From the NCBI GenBank assembly GCA_002339725.1, contig DDKN01000088.1, positions 1-32,797 on the forward strand: DNA of 32,797 nt, in the 5' to 3' direction. Positions 8,061 to 16,061 of this stretch are shown here, piece by piece. A model generated the notes under the pieces. That model was given only the letters and a program-made list of their open reading frames with translations. It was not told where the DNA came from and did no database searches. Origin of the DNA: Thiobacillus sp. UBA2597. Lineage in GTDB: Bacteria; Pseudomonadota; Gammaproteobacteria; Burkholderiales; Thiobacillaceae. Position 1 is the first letter of the stretch, and each line of letters begins with the position of its first letter. The translations under genes were made by a program, and so were the position numbers.

Positions 8061-8925
8061 GTTGATGGATGCGGCCGGAAAACAGGCTGGCGGCAACGAT
8101 CAGCGCCCCGCCCAGCCATTCGCGCGCCGCCATGACCTCGTGCGCCAAAAGGTGGCTGGCGATGGCGGCGATGACCAGTTCGCTCAGCAAAATGACGATG
8201 GCCTGGTTGGCCGGGGTGTGGGCCAGGCCATACTGCACCGCAAAGGTGGCCAGCACCAGCATGAGACCCACAAGGATCAGGATCAGCCAGTGGCCGGGAC
8301 CGAGCCCGGCCAGCGCATCGAGCGCCCCGCCCTCGAAGCCGACGGGCAAGGCGGCGATGCCGACCACGCCGAGAAAGACCCAGAGGCTGCGCACGCCCGT
8401 GGCCACCGCGCGCAGCTTGCGTGACAGGACATTGGCCAGGGCGAAGGCGAGCCCGGCCGACAGGCCCATCCACTCGGCGAAGTTGGTGGGCAGCGGCAGA
8501 CCGCCGTCGCGCGCGAGCATGACATAGGCCCCGGCCAGCGACAGGCCCATGACCAGGTAGCCGAAATGATTGATGCGCTCGTGCAGCATGAGCCGGGAAA
8601 AGAACACCGTCCAAAGCGGGGCGAGGTAGAACAGCAGCAGCACCCGCATGATCTCGCCGTGGATCACGGCCAGGACATAGGCCAGGTTGGTCCAGCCGGT
8701 GGCGAGGGCCACCAGCATCAGCCAGCCACGGTCGTCGCGCTGGCGCAGGAAATCGCGCCCGCACAGGATCAACACCGGCACCAGGGCGACGAGATAGGTG
8801 ACAAGCGAGGCCAGGCTGCCGGAGAGGCCGGCCTCCTGCAACAGACGGTAGGGATACCAGACGATGCCCCAGACGGTGGCGGCGGTGAGCAGACCGAGGG
8901 CGGGCAGGAGGTGTTGGCGGGGCAT
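8053..8925 (-). CDS. EamA/DMT-superfamily permease
   Basis: 290 aa with about ten hydrophobic segments in two five-helix EamA repeats, which places it in the drug/metabolite transporter superfamily of the inner membrane. The first repeat contains ATVWGIVWYPYRLL near the N-terminus and the conserved loop FFSRLMLHERINHFGYLVMG; the second ends with LLAHEVMAAREWLGGALIV, the usual E-x(7-8)-G loop. Substrate is unknown; relatives export amino acids, nucleobases or drugs. No Shine-Dalgarno precedes ATG 8925, and a -10-like TATTAT ends 6 nt before it, so a leaderless mRNA is possible. Its last 8 nt overlap the VOC gene. It is divergent from dapC with 48 nt between them. Confidence 0.88.
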   Translation of the reverse strand: MPRQHLLPALGLLTAATVWGIVWYPYRLLQEAGLSGSLASLVTYLVALVPVLILCGRDFLRQRDDRGWLMLVALATGWTNLAYVLAVIHGEIMRVLLLFYLAPLWTVFFSRLMLHERINHFGYLVMGLSLAGAYVMLARDGGLPLPTNFAEWMGLSAGLAFALANVLSRKLRAVATGVRSLWVFLGVVGIAALPVGFEGGALDALAGLGPGHWLILILVGLMLVLATFAVQYGLAHTPANQAIVILLSELVIAAIASHLLAHEVMAAREWLGGALIVAASLFSGRIHQHG

Positions 8926-8930
8926 CGCTA

Positions 8931-8937
8931 TATAATA
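8931..8937. promoter_or_regulatory. Symmetric divergent -10 elements between eamA-like gene and dapC
   Basis: TATAAT at 8931-8936 is an exact plus-strand -10 for dapC, whose GTG is 38 nt downstream. The minus strand of 8932-8937 reads TATTAT and would start transcription close to the A of the permease ATG (8925). -35 elements are weak or absent on both sides. Sequence-based inference. Confidence 0.4.
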
Positions 8938-8973
8938 CCGGTCTTCTACGATCGGTCTTTATCGAGCTGTCCC

Positions 8974-10167
8974 GTGAACCCACGCCTTCAGCAGCTGCAG
9001 CCCTATCCCTTCCAGAAACTGCGCGACCTGTTCGCCGGCGTCACGCCCGCGCCCGGACTGGCCGCCATCAACCTGTCGATCGGCGAGCCCAAACATCCCA
9101 CCCCGGCCTTCATCAAGCAGGCCCTGACCGACGCCCTGGGCGGCCTGGCCAATTACCCTGTGACCCAGGGTTCGGACGCCCTGCGCGAGGCCATCGCCGG
9201 CTGGGCCCGGCGCCGTTATGGCGTCGAGCTCGACCCGGCGAGCGAGGTGCTGCCGGTCAACGGCAGCCGCGAGGCCCTGTTCGCCTTCGCCCAGGCGGTG
9301 ATCGACCAGACCAAGCACGTCAAGCGCGTCCTGAGCCCCAATCCCTTCTATCAGATCTACGAAGGCGCGGCGATCCTGGCCGGGGCCAAACCCTACTTCC
9401 TCAACACCCTGCCCGAGAACGGCTACCGCATGGACCTTGCCCAGGTGCCGGAGGACATGTGGGAGACGGTGCAGCTGGTCTACGTCTGCTCGCCCGGCAA
9501 CCCCACCGGCCGCGTGATGACGCTGGACGACTGGGCCGAATTGTTCGCCCTGGCCGACGCGCACGATTTCATCATCGCCGCCGACGAGTGCTATTCGGAA
9601 ATCTACTTCCACGAAGATCAGCCGCCCCTGGGTGCACTCACCGCCGCCAAAGAATTGGGTCGCGACCTCTCCCAGCTGGTGGTGTTCAACAGCCTGTCCA
9701 AGCGCTCCAACGTGCCCGGCCTGCGCTCGGGCTTCGTCGCCGGGGATGCCGAGGTGATCCGCCAGTTCCTGCTCTACCGCACCTATCACGGCAGCGCCAT
9801 GAACCCGGCGGTACAGGCGGCCTCCGCCGCGGCCTGGGCCGACGAGGCCCATGTCGTCGACAACCGCCGACAGTACCGCGCGAAATTCGAGGCGGTCATG
9901 CCTATGCTCAAGGGCGTGCTGGAATTCGAGGCGCCGGACGCCGCCTTCTACCTTTGGGCCCGCGTGCCCGGCGGCGACGACACCGGCTTCGCCCGCGAAC
10001 TCTACCGCCAGCAGCACGTCACCGTGCTGCCCGGCTCCTTCCTCGCGCGCGAGGCCAAGGGGGTCAACCCGGGCCGGGGCTTCGTGCGCATCGCCCTGGT
10101 CGATCATCTGGCCCAGTGCCAGGAGGCGGCGCAGCGCATCGTCGATTTCGTTTCATCCCAATCCTGA
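8974..10167 (+). CDS. dapC: Succinyldiaminopimelate transaminase DapC
   Basis: 397 aa, class I/II PLP-dependent aminotransferase. It converts N-succinyl-2-amino-6-ketopimelate to N-succinyl-LL-diaminopimelate with glutamate as donor, in the succinylase route to lysine and meso-diaminopimelate. The start GTG 8974 gives MNPRLQQLQPYPFQKLRDL, the usual beginning of DapC; the same frame is open much further upstream but runs antisense through the permease gene. Motifs: INLSIGEPKHPTP near 33-45, PVNGSREALF, CSPGNPTGR near 172-180, ADECYSEIY and the PLP lysine K243 in SLSKRSNVPGLRSGF. dapD follows 42 nt downstream in the same direction, supporting DapC over a generic aminotransferase. No clear Shine-Dalgarno is seen. 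Confidence 0.95.
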   Translation: MNPRLQQLQPYPFQKLRDLFAGVTPAPGLAAINLSIGEPKHPTPAFIKQALTDALGGLANYPVTQGSDALREAIAGWARRRYGVELDPASEVLPVNGSREALFAFAQAVIDQTKHVKRVLSPNPFYQIYEGAAILAGAKPYFLNTLPENGYRMDLAQVPEDMWETVQLVYVCSPGNPTGRVMTLDDWAELFALADAHDFIIAADECYSEIYFHEDQPPLGALTAAKELGRDLSQLVVFNSLSKRSNVPGLRSGFVAGDAEVIRQFLLYRTYHGSAMNPAVQAASAAAWADEAHVVDNRRQYRAKFEAVMPMLKGVLEFEAPDAAFYLWARVPGGDDTGFARELYRQQHVTVLPGSFLAREAKGVNPGRGFVRIALVDHLAQCQEAAQRIVDFVSSQS

Positions 10168-10209
10168 TCCAGCTTTCAAAATCACGCCTAACCTACTGAA
10201 GGAACAACC

Positions 10210-11034
<825 letters not shown>

Positions 11035-11045
11035 CCCCCATCGGG

Positions 11046-11720
11046 ATGGCCGCTCAGCTCACGCTGCATCCCTACGGCCCCGATGCCTGGCTGCTGCGCT
11101 TCGCCGAGCAGCCGGGCGAGGCGGCCTGGCAGGCGGCCCGGGCCATCAGCCAGGCGCTGGAGGCGGAGCCGCCGGCCCATCTGGTCGAATACGTGCCGGG
11201 TTACACCAGCGTGTTGCTGGAATTCACCCCTGGCAGCACTAGCGCCGATTCGCCCGAACTCAAGGCCCTGCTCGCCCGTCTGGGCCGGCAGCTCGGACAG
11301 TTGGGCGAGCCCGGCCCGATCCGGGAGATCCCGGTGGTCTATGACGGGCCCGATCTGCCCCGGGTGGCCGAACACGCGGGACTGTCGACCCGGGCGGTTG
11401 CCGCGCTGCATGCCGAGACGGTCTACCGCGTCGCCCTGATCGGCTTCGCCCCGGGCTTTCCCTACCTGGACGGCCTGGATCCGCGCCTGCACACCCCCCG
11501 GCTGGAAACGCCCCGGCCCTGGGTGGCCGCCGGCAGCGTCGCCATCGGCGGCGCGCATACCGGCATTTATTCCATCCCCAGCCCGGGCGGCTGGAACCTG
11601 ATCGGCCGCACCGATATCCCCCTGTTCGACCCGGCGCGCGCCCGGCCCGGCCAAGAGGCGGCGATGTGCTGGCTGCACATGGGCGAGCGGGTGCGCTTCG
11701 TGCCCGCGCGCAGCCGATGA
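11046..11720 (+). CDS. pxpB: 5-oxoprolinase subunit PxpB (KipI family)
   Basis: 224 aa. PxpB with PxpC and PxpA forms the ATP-dependent 5-oxoprolinase that opens spontaneously formed 5-oxoproline back to glutamate. The signature region is complete: LHAETVYRVALIGFAPGFPY, then VAAGSVAIGGAHTGIYSIPS and PGGWNLIGRTDIPLFDP, with an N-terminal FAEQPGEAAWQAARAI region as in KipI-type proteins. The start ATG 11046 was chosen since the family begins close to the beta-strand LTLHPYGPDAWLLRF; the open frame upstream is antisense or out of frame within dapD. The stop TGA (11718-11720) overlaps the pxpC start. The order B-C-A with overlaps indicates a single translational unit. Confidence 0.92.
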   Translation: MAAQLTLHPYGPDAWLLRFAEQPGEAAWQAARAISQALEAEPPAHLVEYVPGYTSVLLEFTPGSTSADSPELKALLARLGRQLGQLGEPGPIREIPVVYDGPDLPRVAEHAGLSTRAVAALHAETVYRVALIGFAPGFPYLDGLDPRLHTPRLETPRPWVAAGSVAIGGAHTGIYSIPSPGGWNLIGRTDIPLFDPARARPGQEAAMCWLHMGERVRFVPARSR

Positions 11721-12565
11721 TGGCCGTGCTGGAAGTGCTCTCGCCCGGCCTGCTCAGCACGGTGCAGGATGGCGGCCGACCGGGCTGGCGCCGCTACGGC
11801 ATCCCGCCCGGCGGCGCCATGGACCGTGCCGCCTGGCGCACCGCCAACCGCATGCTGCACAACCGGCCCGACTGCCCGGTGCTGGAATGCCTGCAAGGCG
11901 CGCGTTTGCGCGTGCTCCATGAAACCGCCGTGGCCACCAGCGGCGCCTGGGGCGCGCTGGCCTGGACCGCCAGGGCCGGCGAGGTCATCGAGTTTCCCGC
12001 CAGTCTGGCCGGGGTCTGGCATTATCTGGCGCTGCCCGGCGGCATCGTGGCCGAGCGCTTTCTCGGCAGCGCCAGCGTGTGCGCCCGGGCCCGGATCGGC
12101 GCGGCCCTGGCCAAGGGCGACCGCCTCGCCTGCCACGGCAACCCGAGCGCCGCCCTGCCGCCCGGGGTGAAATGCCGCCATCCCATCCCGCTGGAGGACG
12201 AATTCGACCCGATCGATTCCTTGCGCCTCTGGCCCGGCCCGCAATGGGACCAGTTCGACGCCGCGGCCCAGCGCGGCCTGTTCGGCCAGGCCTGGCGCGT
12301 CTCCGCCCGCAGCGACCGCACCGGCTATCGTCTGGTCGGGGCCGCCATCGCGCCGCCGGCGGGCGAACTGGTGAGCGAGCCGGTGCGGGTGGGCTCGATC
12401 CAGGTGCCGGCCAGCGGCCAGCCGGTGATCACGCTCTATGACGGTCCCACCGTGGGTGGCTATGCCAAGATCGCCCTGATCGACCCGGCCGACCTCGATC
12501 GCCTGGTCCAGACCCGACCCGGCCAGAGCGTGCGTTTCACCCGGATGCCCGGATGCTGGACCTGA
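11717..12565 (+). CDS. pxpC: 5-oxoprolinase subunit PxpC (KipA, biotin-dependent carboxylase-like domain)
   Basis: 282 aa from ATG 11717; a second ATG follows at 11720, so the start could be one codon later. The family opening MAVLEVLSPGLLSTVQDGGR is present, then GIPPGGAMDRAAWRTANRML and the closing YDGPTVGGYAKIALIDPADL, all hallmarks of KipA/PxpC. It is the second subunit of the 5-oxoprolinase complex. The first ATG lies across the pxpB stop (ATGA) and the gene ends 13 nt inside pxpA, so translation is coupled at both ends. It is a little shorter than many PxpC proteins (about 300 aa or more) but keeps all motifs. Confidence 0.92.
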   Translation: MMAVLEVLSPGLLSTVQDGGRPGWRRYGIPPGGAMDRAAWRTANRMLHNRPDCPVLECLQGARLRVLHETAVATSGAWGALAWTARAGEVIEFPASLAGVWHYLALPGGIVAERFLGSASVCARARIGAALAKGDRLACHGNPSAALPPGVKCRHPIPLEDEFDPIDSLRLWPGPQWDQFDAAAQRGLFGQAWRVSARSDRTGYRLVGAAIAPPAGELVSEPVRVGSIQVPASGQPVITLYDGPTVGGYAKIALIDPADLDRLVQTRPGQSVRFTRMPGCWT

Positions 12566-13263
12566 ACTGCGACCTGGGCGAGGGCGAACACCCCAACCGC
12601 ACCCGGGCGCTGATGCGCCAGATCGACTCGGCCAACGTGGCCTGCGGCGGTCATGCCGGCGATGCCCGCAGCATGGCGCGCTGCGTGCGCCTGGCCGACG
12701 CATTCGGCGTCAAACTCGGCGCCCACCCCGGCCCGGCCAGCCGCGCTGACTTCGGCCGCGCCGCCCTTAGCCCCGCCCCCGAGCAGCTCGCGCGCTGGGT
12801 GATCGAGCAGGCCGGCGCCCTGGCCGAACTGGCTGGGCGGCAAGGCCTGACCCTGCACCACATCAAGCTGCACGGCGCCCTCTACCACGCCAGCGAAGCC
12901 GAGCCGGAACTGGCCCAGGCCTATGCCGAGACCGTGCGTCGCCATTTCCCCGGCGTGAAGATCTACAGCCGCAGCGGCGGCCGGGTCGCCCGCATCGCCC
13001 GGCAGGCCGGCATTGAAGTCTGGGAAGAGCTGTTCGCCGACCGCGCCTACCGGGCCGACGGCCAGCTGGTGCCGCGCAGCGCGGCAGGGGCCGTGCTGCA
13101 CGACCCGGCAGAGGTGACCGCACGGCTGCGTCGTTGGCTGGAAAGCGGCGAGATGGACACCGTGGACGGCGCCAGCGTCCGCCTGGCCGGCCAGACCCTG
13201 TGCGTGCATGGCGACACCGAGGGGGCGAGCGCCCTGATCCGGGCGATCCGCGAACTGCTTTAG
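12553..13263 (+). CDS. pxpA: 5-oxoprolinase subunit PxpA (LamB/YcsF family)
   Basis: 236 aa, the catalytic-type subunit of the PxpABC 5-oxoprolinase, with a deacetylase-like barrel fold. Conserved stretches: LDLNCDLGEG at the N-terminus, SANVACGGHAGD, KLGAHPGPASRADFGR, HIKLHGALYH, and EELFADRAYRADGQLVPRS. The C-terminal LCVHGDTEGA is also typical. It starts inside the last 13 nt of pxpC. The stop TAG (13261-13263) overlaps the odhB stop on the other strand, leaving no intergenic terminator. Confidence 0.95.
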   Translation: MLDLNCDLGEGEHPNRTRALMRQIDSANVACGGHAGDARSMARCVRLADAFGVKLGAHPGPASRADFGRAALSPAPEQLARWVIEQAGALAELAGRQGLTLHHIKLHGALYHASEAEPELAQAYAETVRRHFPGVKIYSRSGGRVARIARQAGIEVWEELFADRAYRADGQLVPRSAAGAVLHDPAEVTARLRRWLESGEMDTVDGASVRLAGQTLCVHGDTEGASALIRAIRELL

Positions 13264-14345
13264 AGCTCCAGCAGCAAACGCGCCGGGTCTTCCAGATCGT
13301 CCTTGATCGCCTTGAGGAAGCTCACCGCCTCGCGCCCGTCGACGATGCGGTGGTCATAGGTCAGCGCCACGTACATCATGGGCCGGATCACCACCTGGCC
13401 GTTCTCGGCGATGGGCCTATCCTGGATCCTGTGCAGGCCGAGCACGCCGGACTGGGGCGGATTGACGATGGGGGTGGACAGGAGCGAGCCGAACACGCCG
13501 CCGTTGGAAATGGTGAAGGTGCCGCCCTCCAGTTCTTCCAGGGTCAGCTCCAGGCTGTTGGCGCGCCGGGCGAAATCGACGATGGCCTGTTCGATCTCGG
13601 CGAAGCTCATGCGGTCGGCATCGCGCAGCACCGGCACCACCAGACCGCGCTCGGAACTGACCGCCACCCCGATGTCGTAGTAATCGTGATACACGATTTC
13701 GTGACCATCGACATAGGCGTTGAGCGCCGGGAACTGCTTGAGCGCCTGGCAGGTGGCCTTGACGAAGAAGGACATCAGGCCGAGCTTGACGCCACGTTCC
13801 TTCTCGAACCGCTCCTTGTAACGGCCACGCAATTCCTGCACCGGCTGCATGTTGATCTCGTTGAAGGTGGTGAGCAGCGCCGCGGTCTGCTGGGCCTCCT
13901 TCAGGCGCTCGGCGATGCGCTGGCGCAGCCGGGTCATCGGCACCCGGCGCTCGGCCCGCTCGCCGCTGGCACAGGGCGGACACGGCGGGCACTCCGGCGG
14001 CCGGGCGGGCTGGACAGCGGGCTCGGCGGCGACGGGCGCCGGCGCCACGGGTTTGGCCATCGGTGCGGGTTCCGGCTTGACGGCCGGCTCGGGGCTGGCC
14101 ACCGCCTCGTCGGTCTCCAGGATGGCCAGGACCTGGCCGGCCCTGACCTCGCTCTCCTCCGCCACCCGCAACTCGGCCAGCACGCCCGAGGCCGGCGCGC
14201 TGATCTCCAGGATCACCTTGTCGGTCTCTAGGTCGGCGATGGTCTCGTCGCGCTTGACCGCCTCGCCGGCCTGCTTGCGCCAGGCCAGCAACGTGCCGGT
14301 CTGCACGGATTCGGAAAGCTCGGGGGCCTTGATCTCGACGCGCAT
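13260..14345 (-). CDS. odhB: 2-oxoglutarate dehydrogenase E2 (dihydrolipoyl succinyltransferase)-like protein without subunit-binding domain
   Basis: 361 aa, about 40 aa shorter than typical SucB/OdhB. The lipoyl domain covers residues 1-77 with lipoylation Lys K43 in LETDKV. An Ala/Pro-rich linker (about 78-130) contains an unusual CPPCPPC at 119-125. The catalytic domain begins at about 134 (RVPMTRLRQRIAERLKEAQQ) and ends with YDHRIVDG, giving catalytic H332 and D336. Motifs such as FNEINM and YYDIGVAVSSERGLVVPV match the succinyl-transferring E2. The peripheral subunit-binding domain that normally sits between linker and core and docks E3 is not recognisable. No E1 (sucA) or E3 (lpd) is adjacent. 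A GGTGA stretch 7 nt before ATG 14345 may serve as Shine-Dalgarno. Succinyl specificity is inferred by sequence style. Confidence 0.88.
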   Translation of the reverse strand: MRVEIKAPELSESVQTGTLLAWRKQAGEAVKRDETIADLETDKVILEISAPASGVLAELRVAEESEVRAGQVLAILETDEAVASPEPAVKPEPAPMAKPVAPAPVAAEPAVQPARPPECPPCPPCASGERAERRVPMTRLRQRIAERLKEAQQTAALLTTFNEINMQPVQELRGRYKERFEKERGVKLGLMSFFVKATCQALKQFPALNAYVDGHEIVYHDYYDIGVAVSSERGLVVPVLRDADRMSFAEIEQAIVDFARRANSLELTLEELEGGTFTISNGGVFGSLLSTPIVNPPQSGVLGLHRIQDRPIAENGQVVIRPMMYVALTYDHRIVDGREAVSFLKAIKDDLEDPARLLLEL

Positions 14346-14373
14346 GGGCGTTCACCGTCGCGATAAATGCCCG

Positions 14374-14379
14374 ATTATA
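14374..14379 (-). promoter_or_regulatory. -10 element upstream of odhB
   Basis: The minus strand reads an exact TATAAT at 14379-14374, 28 nt before the odhB ATG. No good -35 is found at 16-18 nt; the closest, TTTCCA, is about 20 nt away. Candidate only. Confidence 0.4.
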
Positions 14380-14423
14380 GGCGCAGCCCTCCGCTCCGAT
14401 GGAAATTCGCCGGTCGTGCCGAA

Positions 14424-14657
14424 TCACCCGGCTTGCTGCTTCGAGTGTTTAAGCGACAGTCGTTGCGCGCGGGGCTGGCAGGGAAGATTTGCGTACCAGT
14501 ATTCGAATGCCGCGTCCAGGCTTGCGAATTGATGCTGGGGTGGCACCGGTTTGCCCGGCCAGAGATGTCCCACTGCATACCGCCCATTGTTGAGTTTGCC
14601 GATGGCGTGCTGGCGCGTTCCGAGATCGATCCCACCCAGAATCAGACGGACTTGCAT
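14424..14657 (-). CDS. Small hypothetical protein, 77 aa
   Basis: Not recognised. From ATG 14657 the frame encodes MQVRLILGGIDLGTRQHAIG at the N-terminus, with KLNNGRYAVGHLWPG and FASLDAAFEYWYANLP further on, and a basic, Gln/Lys-rich tail. There is no signal peptide or membrane helix. A longer frame opens at 14690, but ATG 14657 is preceded by GGAGGA, 3-4 nt away, which decides the start. Base composition is clearly less GC-rich than the neighbours, and the gene sits alone between odhB and the repeat region next to dnaJ. It could be a recent arrival or a spurious frame; the ribosome-binding site and the protein-like composition favour a gene. Confidence 0.45.
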   Translation of the reverse strand: MQVRLILGGIDLGTRQHAIGKLNNGRYAVGHLWPGKPVPPQHQFASLDAAFEYWYANLPCQPRAQRLSLKHSKQQAG

Positions 14658-14730
14658 GGTTCCTCCAAATCCAGAAAAGGTGAAGGCCAATCTAGGAAAT
14701 GGACATGACAGGCCGATTACAGCTTGCCGG

Positions 14731-14753
14731 CCGCAAGGTGAAGGAATTTTTCA
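14731..14753 (+). repeat. Direct repeat copy 1 (resembles dnaJ tail)
   Basis: This 23-nt segment matches 14831-14853 at 20 of 23 positions, exactly 100 nt away. Read on the plus strand in the frame starting at 14732 it spells RKVKEFF, like the end of DnaJ (DKVKEFFNG). The three differences (14737, 14740, 14743) all fall at third codon positions of that frame and are silent. A tiny frame, ATG 14705 to TGA 14761 (18 aa, MTGRLQLAG then RKVKEFFRR), runs through it. Confidence 0.7.
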
Positions 14754-14800
14754 GGCGCTGAACTGCAGGTGACCTCGTGGCTTCGGCCGGGCTGCGCCCT

Positions 14801-14823
14801 TAACGTTCGCTTCGCTCACGTTA
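14801..14823. repeat. Short inverted repeat
   Basis: TAACGT (14801-14806) and ACGTTA (14818-14823) form a 6-bp inverted repeat around an 11-nt loop. It is flanked by a direct repeat CTGCGCC (14792-14798 and 14826-14832). There is no T-run on either side, so it is not a good terminator. Function unknown. Confidence 0.5.
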
Positions 14824-14830
14824 GTCTGCG

Positions 14831-14853
14831 CCGCAAAGTAAAAGAATTTTTCA
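14831..14853 (+). repeat. Direct repeat copy 2, also left arm of the large inverted repeat
   Basis: Second copy of the 23-nt repeat at 14731-14753. It reads RKVKEFF then NH and stop on the plus strand. Bases 14834-14853 are also part of the left arm of the 45-nt palindrome that ends dnaJ, so the same bases form a direct and an inverted repeat. Confidence 0.7.
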
Positions 14854-14878
14854 ACCATTGAAAAATTCTTTTACTTTG
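14834..14878. repeat. Perfect 21-bp inverted repeat across the dnaJ stop codon
   Basis: The arms 14834-14854 and 14858-14878 are exact reverse complements separated by only CCA (14855-14857). The right arm encodes the KVKEFF-N end of DnaJ; the left arm begins at the stop codon (14853-14851) and continues beyond. Because of the symmetry, the plus strand spells the same KVKEFF. The arms are about three quarters A+T in a GC-rich region. In dnaJ mRNA it would form a very stable hairpin, but the sequence after it is GC-rich and has no U-tract, so intrinsic termination is doubtful; 3'-end protection is an alternative. Confidence 0.9.
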
Positions 14879-15978
14879 TCCATGAACCCTTTGGCTTTGG
14901 GGTTGTGCTGGCCCTCATGTTCGCGTGTGATGGCGTCGAACTCGCGCAGCAGTTCCTTCTGCCGCTCGGTCAGCTTGACCGGGGTTTCGACCACCACATG
15001 GCACAGCAGATCGCCCGGCGCATCGCTGCGCACGCCCTTGATGCCCTTGCCGCGCAGACGGAAGACCTTGCCGGTCTGGGTCTCGGCCGGAATCTTGATG
15101 CTGGCCTGGCCGTCCAGGGTGGGGATGATCACCTCGCCGCCCAGCGCCGCGGTGGCATAGGAGATCGGCATCTCGCAGTGCAGGTCGTTGTGGTCGCGCT
15201 GAAACACGGGGTGCGGCTTGAGGTGAATCTGAACGTAGAGGTCGCCGGACGGGCCGCCGTTGATGCCGGCCTCGCCCTCGCCCGACAGGCGGATGCGGTC
15301 GCCCTCGTCCACCCCGGCCGGGATCTGCACCGACAGGGTCTTGTGCTTCTTGACCCGGCCCTCGCCGTGGCAATGTGGGCAGGGGTCGGTGATGACGCGG
15401 CCGCTGCCGTGGCAACGCGGACAGGTCTGCTGGATGGAGAAGAAGCCCTGCTGCATGCGGACCTGGCCGTGGCCGCCGCAGGTCGGGCAGGTCGCCGGTG
15501 TGCTGCCTTTCTTCGCGCCGCTGCCGCCGCAGTGCTCGCATTCGCTCATGACCGGGATGCGGATCTTGGTCTCGGTGCCGCGCGCGGCCTCCTCGAGCGA
15601 GATCTCCAGGTTGTAGCGCAGGTCGGCACCACGATAGACGTGGCTGCGGCGCCCGGCACCGCCGCCGAAGATGTCGCCGAAGATGTCGGAAAAGGCGTCG
15701 GCGAAGCCACCCATGCCCGCCCCGCCGAAGCCGCCGGCGCCGGCCATGGAAGGATCGACCCCGGCATGGCCATACTGGTCATAGGCTGCCCGCTTCTGCG
15801 GGTCGCTCAAGACCTCGTAGGCCTCCTTGACCTCTTTGAAGTGTTCTTCCGCCTCCTTGTCGCCCGGATTGCGGTCGGGGTGATATTTCATGGCCAGGCG
15901 GCGGTAGGCCTTTTTGATTTCCGCCTCGGAGCAGGTTTTGACCAGGCTCAGAACTTCGTAGTAATCGCGTTTTGGCAT
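14851..15978 (-). CDS. dnaJ: Chaperone DnaJ (Hsp40, type A)
   Basis: 375 aa, the normal length. J domain 1-70 with HPD at 33-35, which stimulates the DnaK ATPase; a Gly/Phe-rich stretch at about 80-108; a zinc domain with four CxxCxGxG repeats starting at C147, C164, C186 and C200; then the substrate-binding and C-terminal domains, ending DKVKEFFNG. In the J domain the usual VLGV is VLSL and a Cys (C16) appears, which is uncommon. The start ATG 15978 gives MPKRDYYEVL; the frame opens earlier at 16053 but that part is unlike DnaJ. A sigma-32-type promoter lies at 16032-16061. Normally dnaJ follows dnaK; here 9.5 kb separates them. The stop codon lies in the large inverted repeat. Confidence 0.97.
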   Translation of the reverse strand: MPKRDYYEVLSLVKTCSEAEIKKAYRRLAMKYHPDRNPGDKEAEEHFKEVKEAYEVLSDPQKRAAYDQYGHAGVDPSMAGAGGFGGAGMGGFADAFSDIFGDIFGGGAGRRSHVYRGADLRYNLEISLEEAARGTETKIRIPVMSECEHCGGSGAKKGSTPATCPTCGGHGQVRMQQGFFSIQQTCPRCHGSGRVITDPCPHCHGEGRVKKHKTLSVQIPAGVDEGDRIRLSGEGEAGINGGPSGDLYVQIHLKPHPVFQRDHNDLHCEMPISYATAALGGEVIIPTLDGQASIKIPAETQTGKVFRLRGKGIKGVRSDAPGDLLCHVVVETPVKLTERQKELLREFDAITREHEGQHNPKAKGFMDKVKEFFNG

Positions 15979-16031
15979 GCGGCAAAGCTGTCGGTGGGGG
16001 TTGGGATCGATGCCCCGGGGGGCCGAATCGG

Positions 16032-16061
16032 CAAATGGGGGCGATACTACCAATAATCAAG
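16032..16061 (-). promoter_or_regulatory. Sigma-32-type promoter for dnaJ
   Basis: On the minus strand the -35 CTTGATT (16061-16055) is followed, after 14 nt, by CCCCATTTG (16040-16032), against the sigma-32 consensus CTTGAAA and CCCCATTTA. The start point would be near 16025, giving a leader of about 46 nt. The CTTG of the -35 is part of the distal arm of the upstream terminator hairpin. Confidence 0.75.

Noticed and set aside
14834..14878. Mobile-element terminal repeat or attachment site at the dnaJ end
   Set aside because: No transposase or integrase gene is near, no matching copy is seen at the dnaK side of the island, and no target duplication is recognisable.
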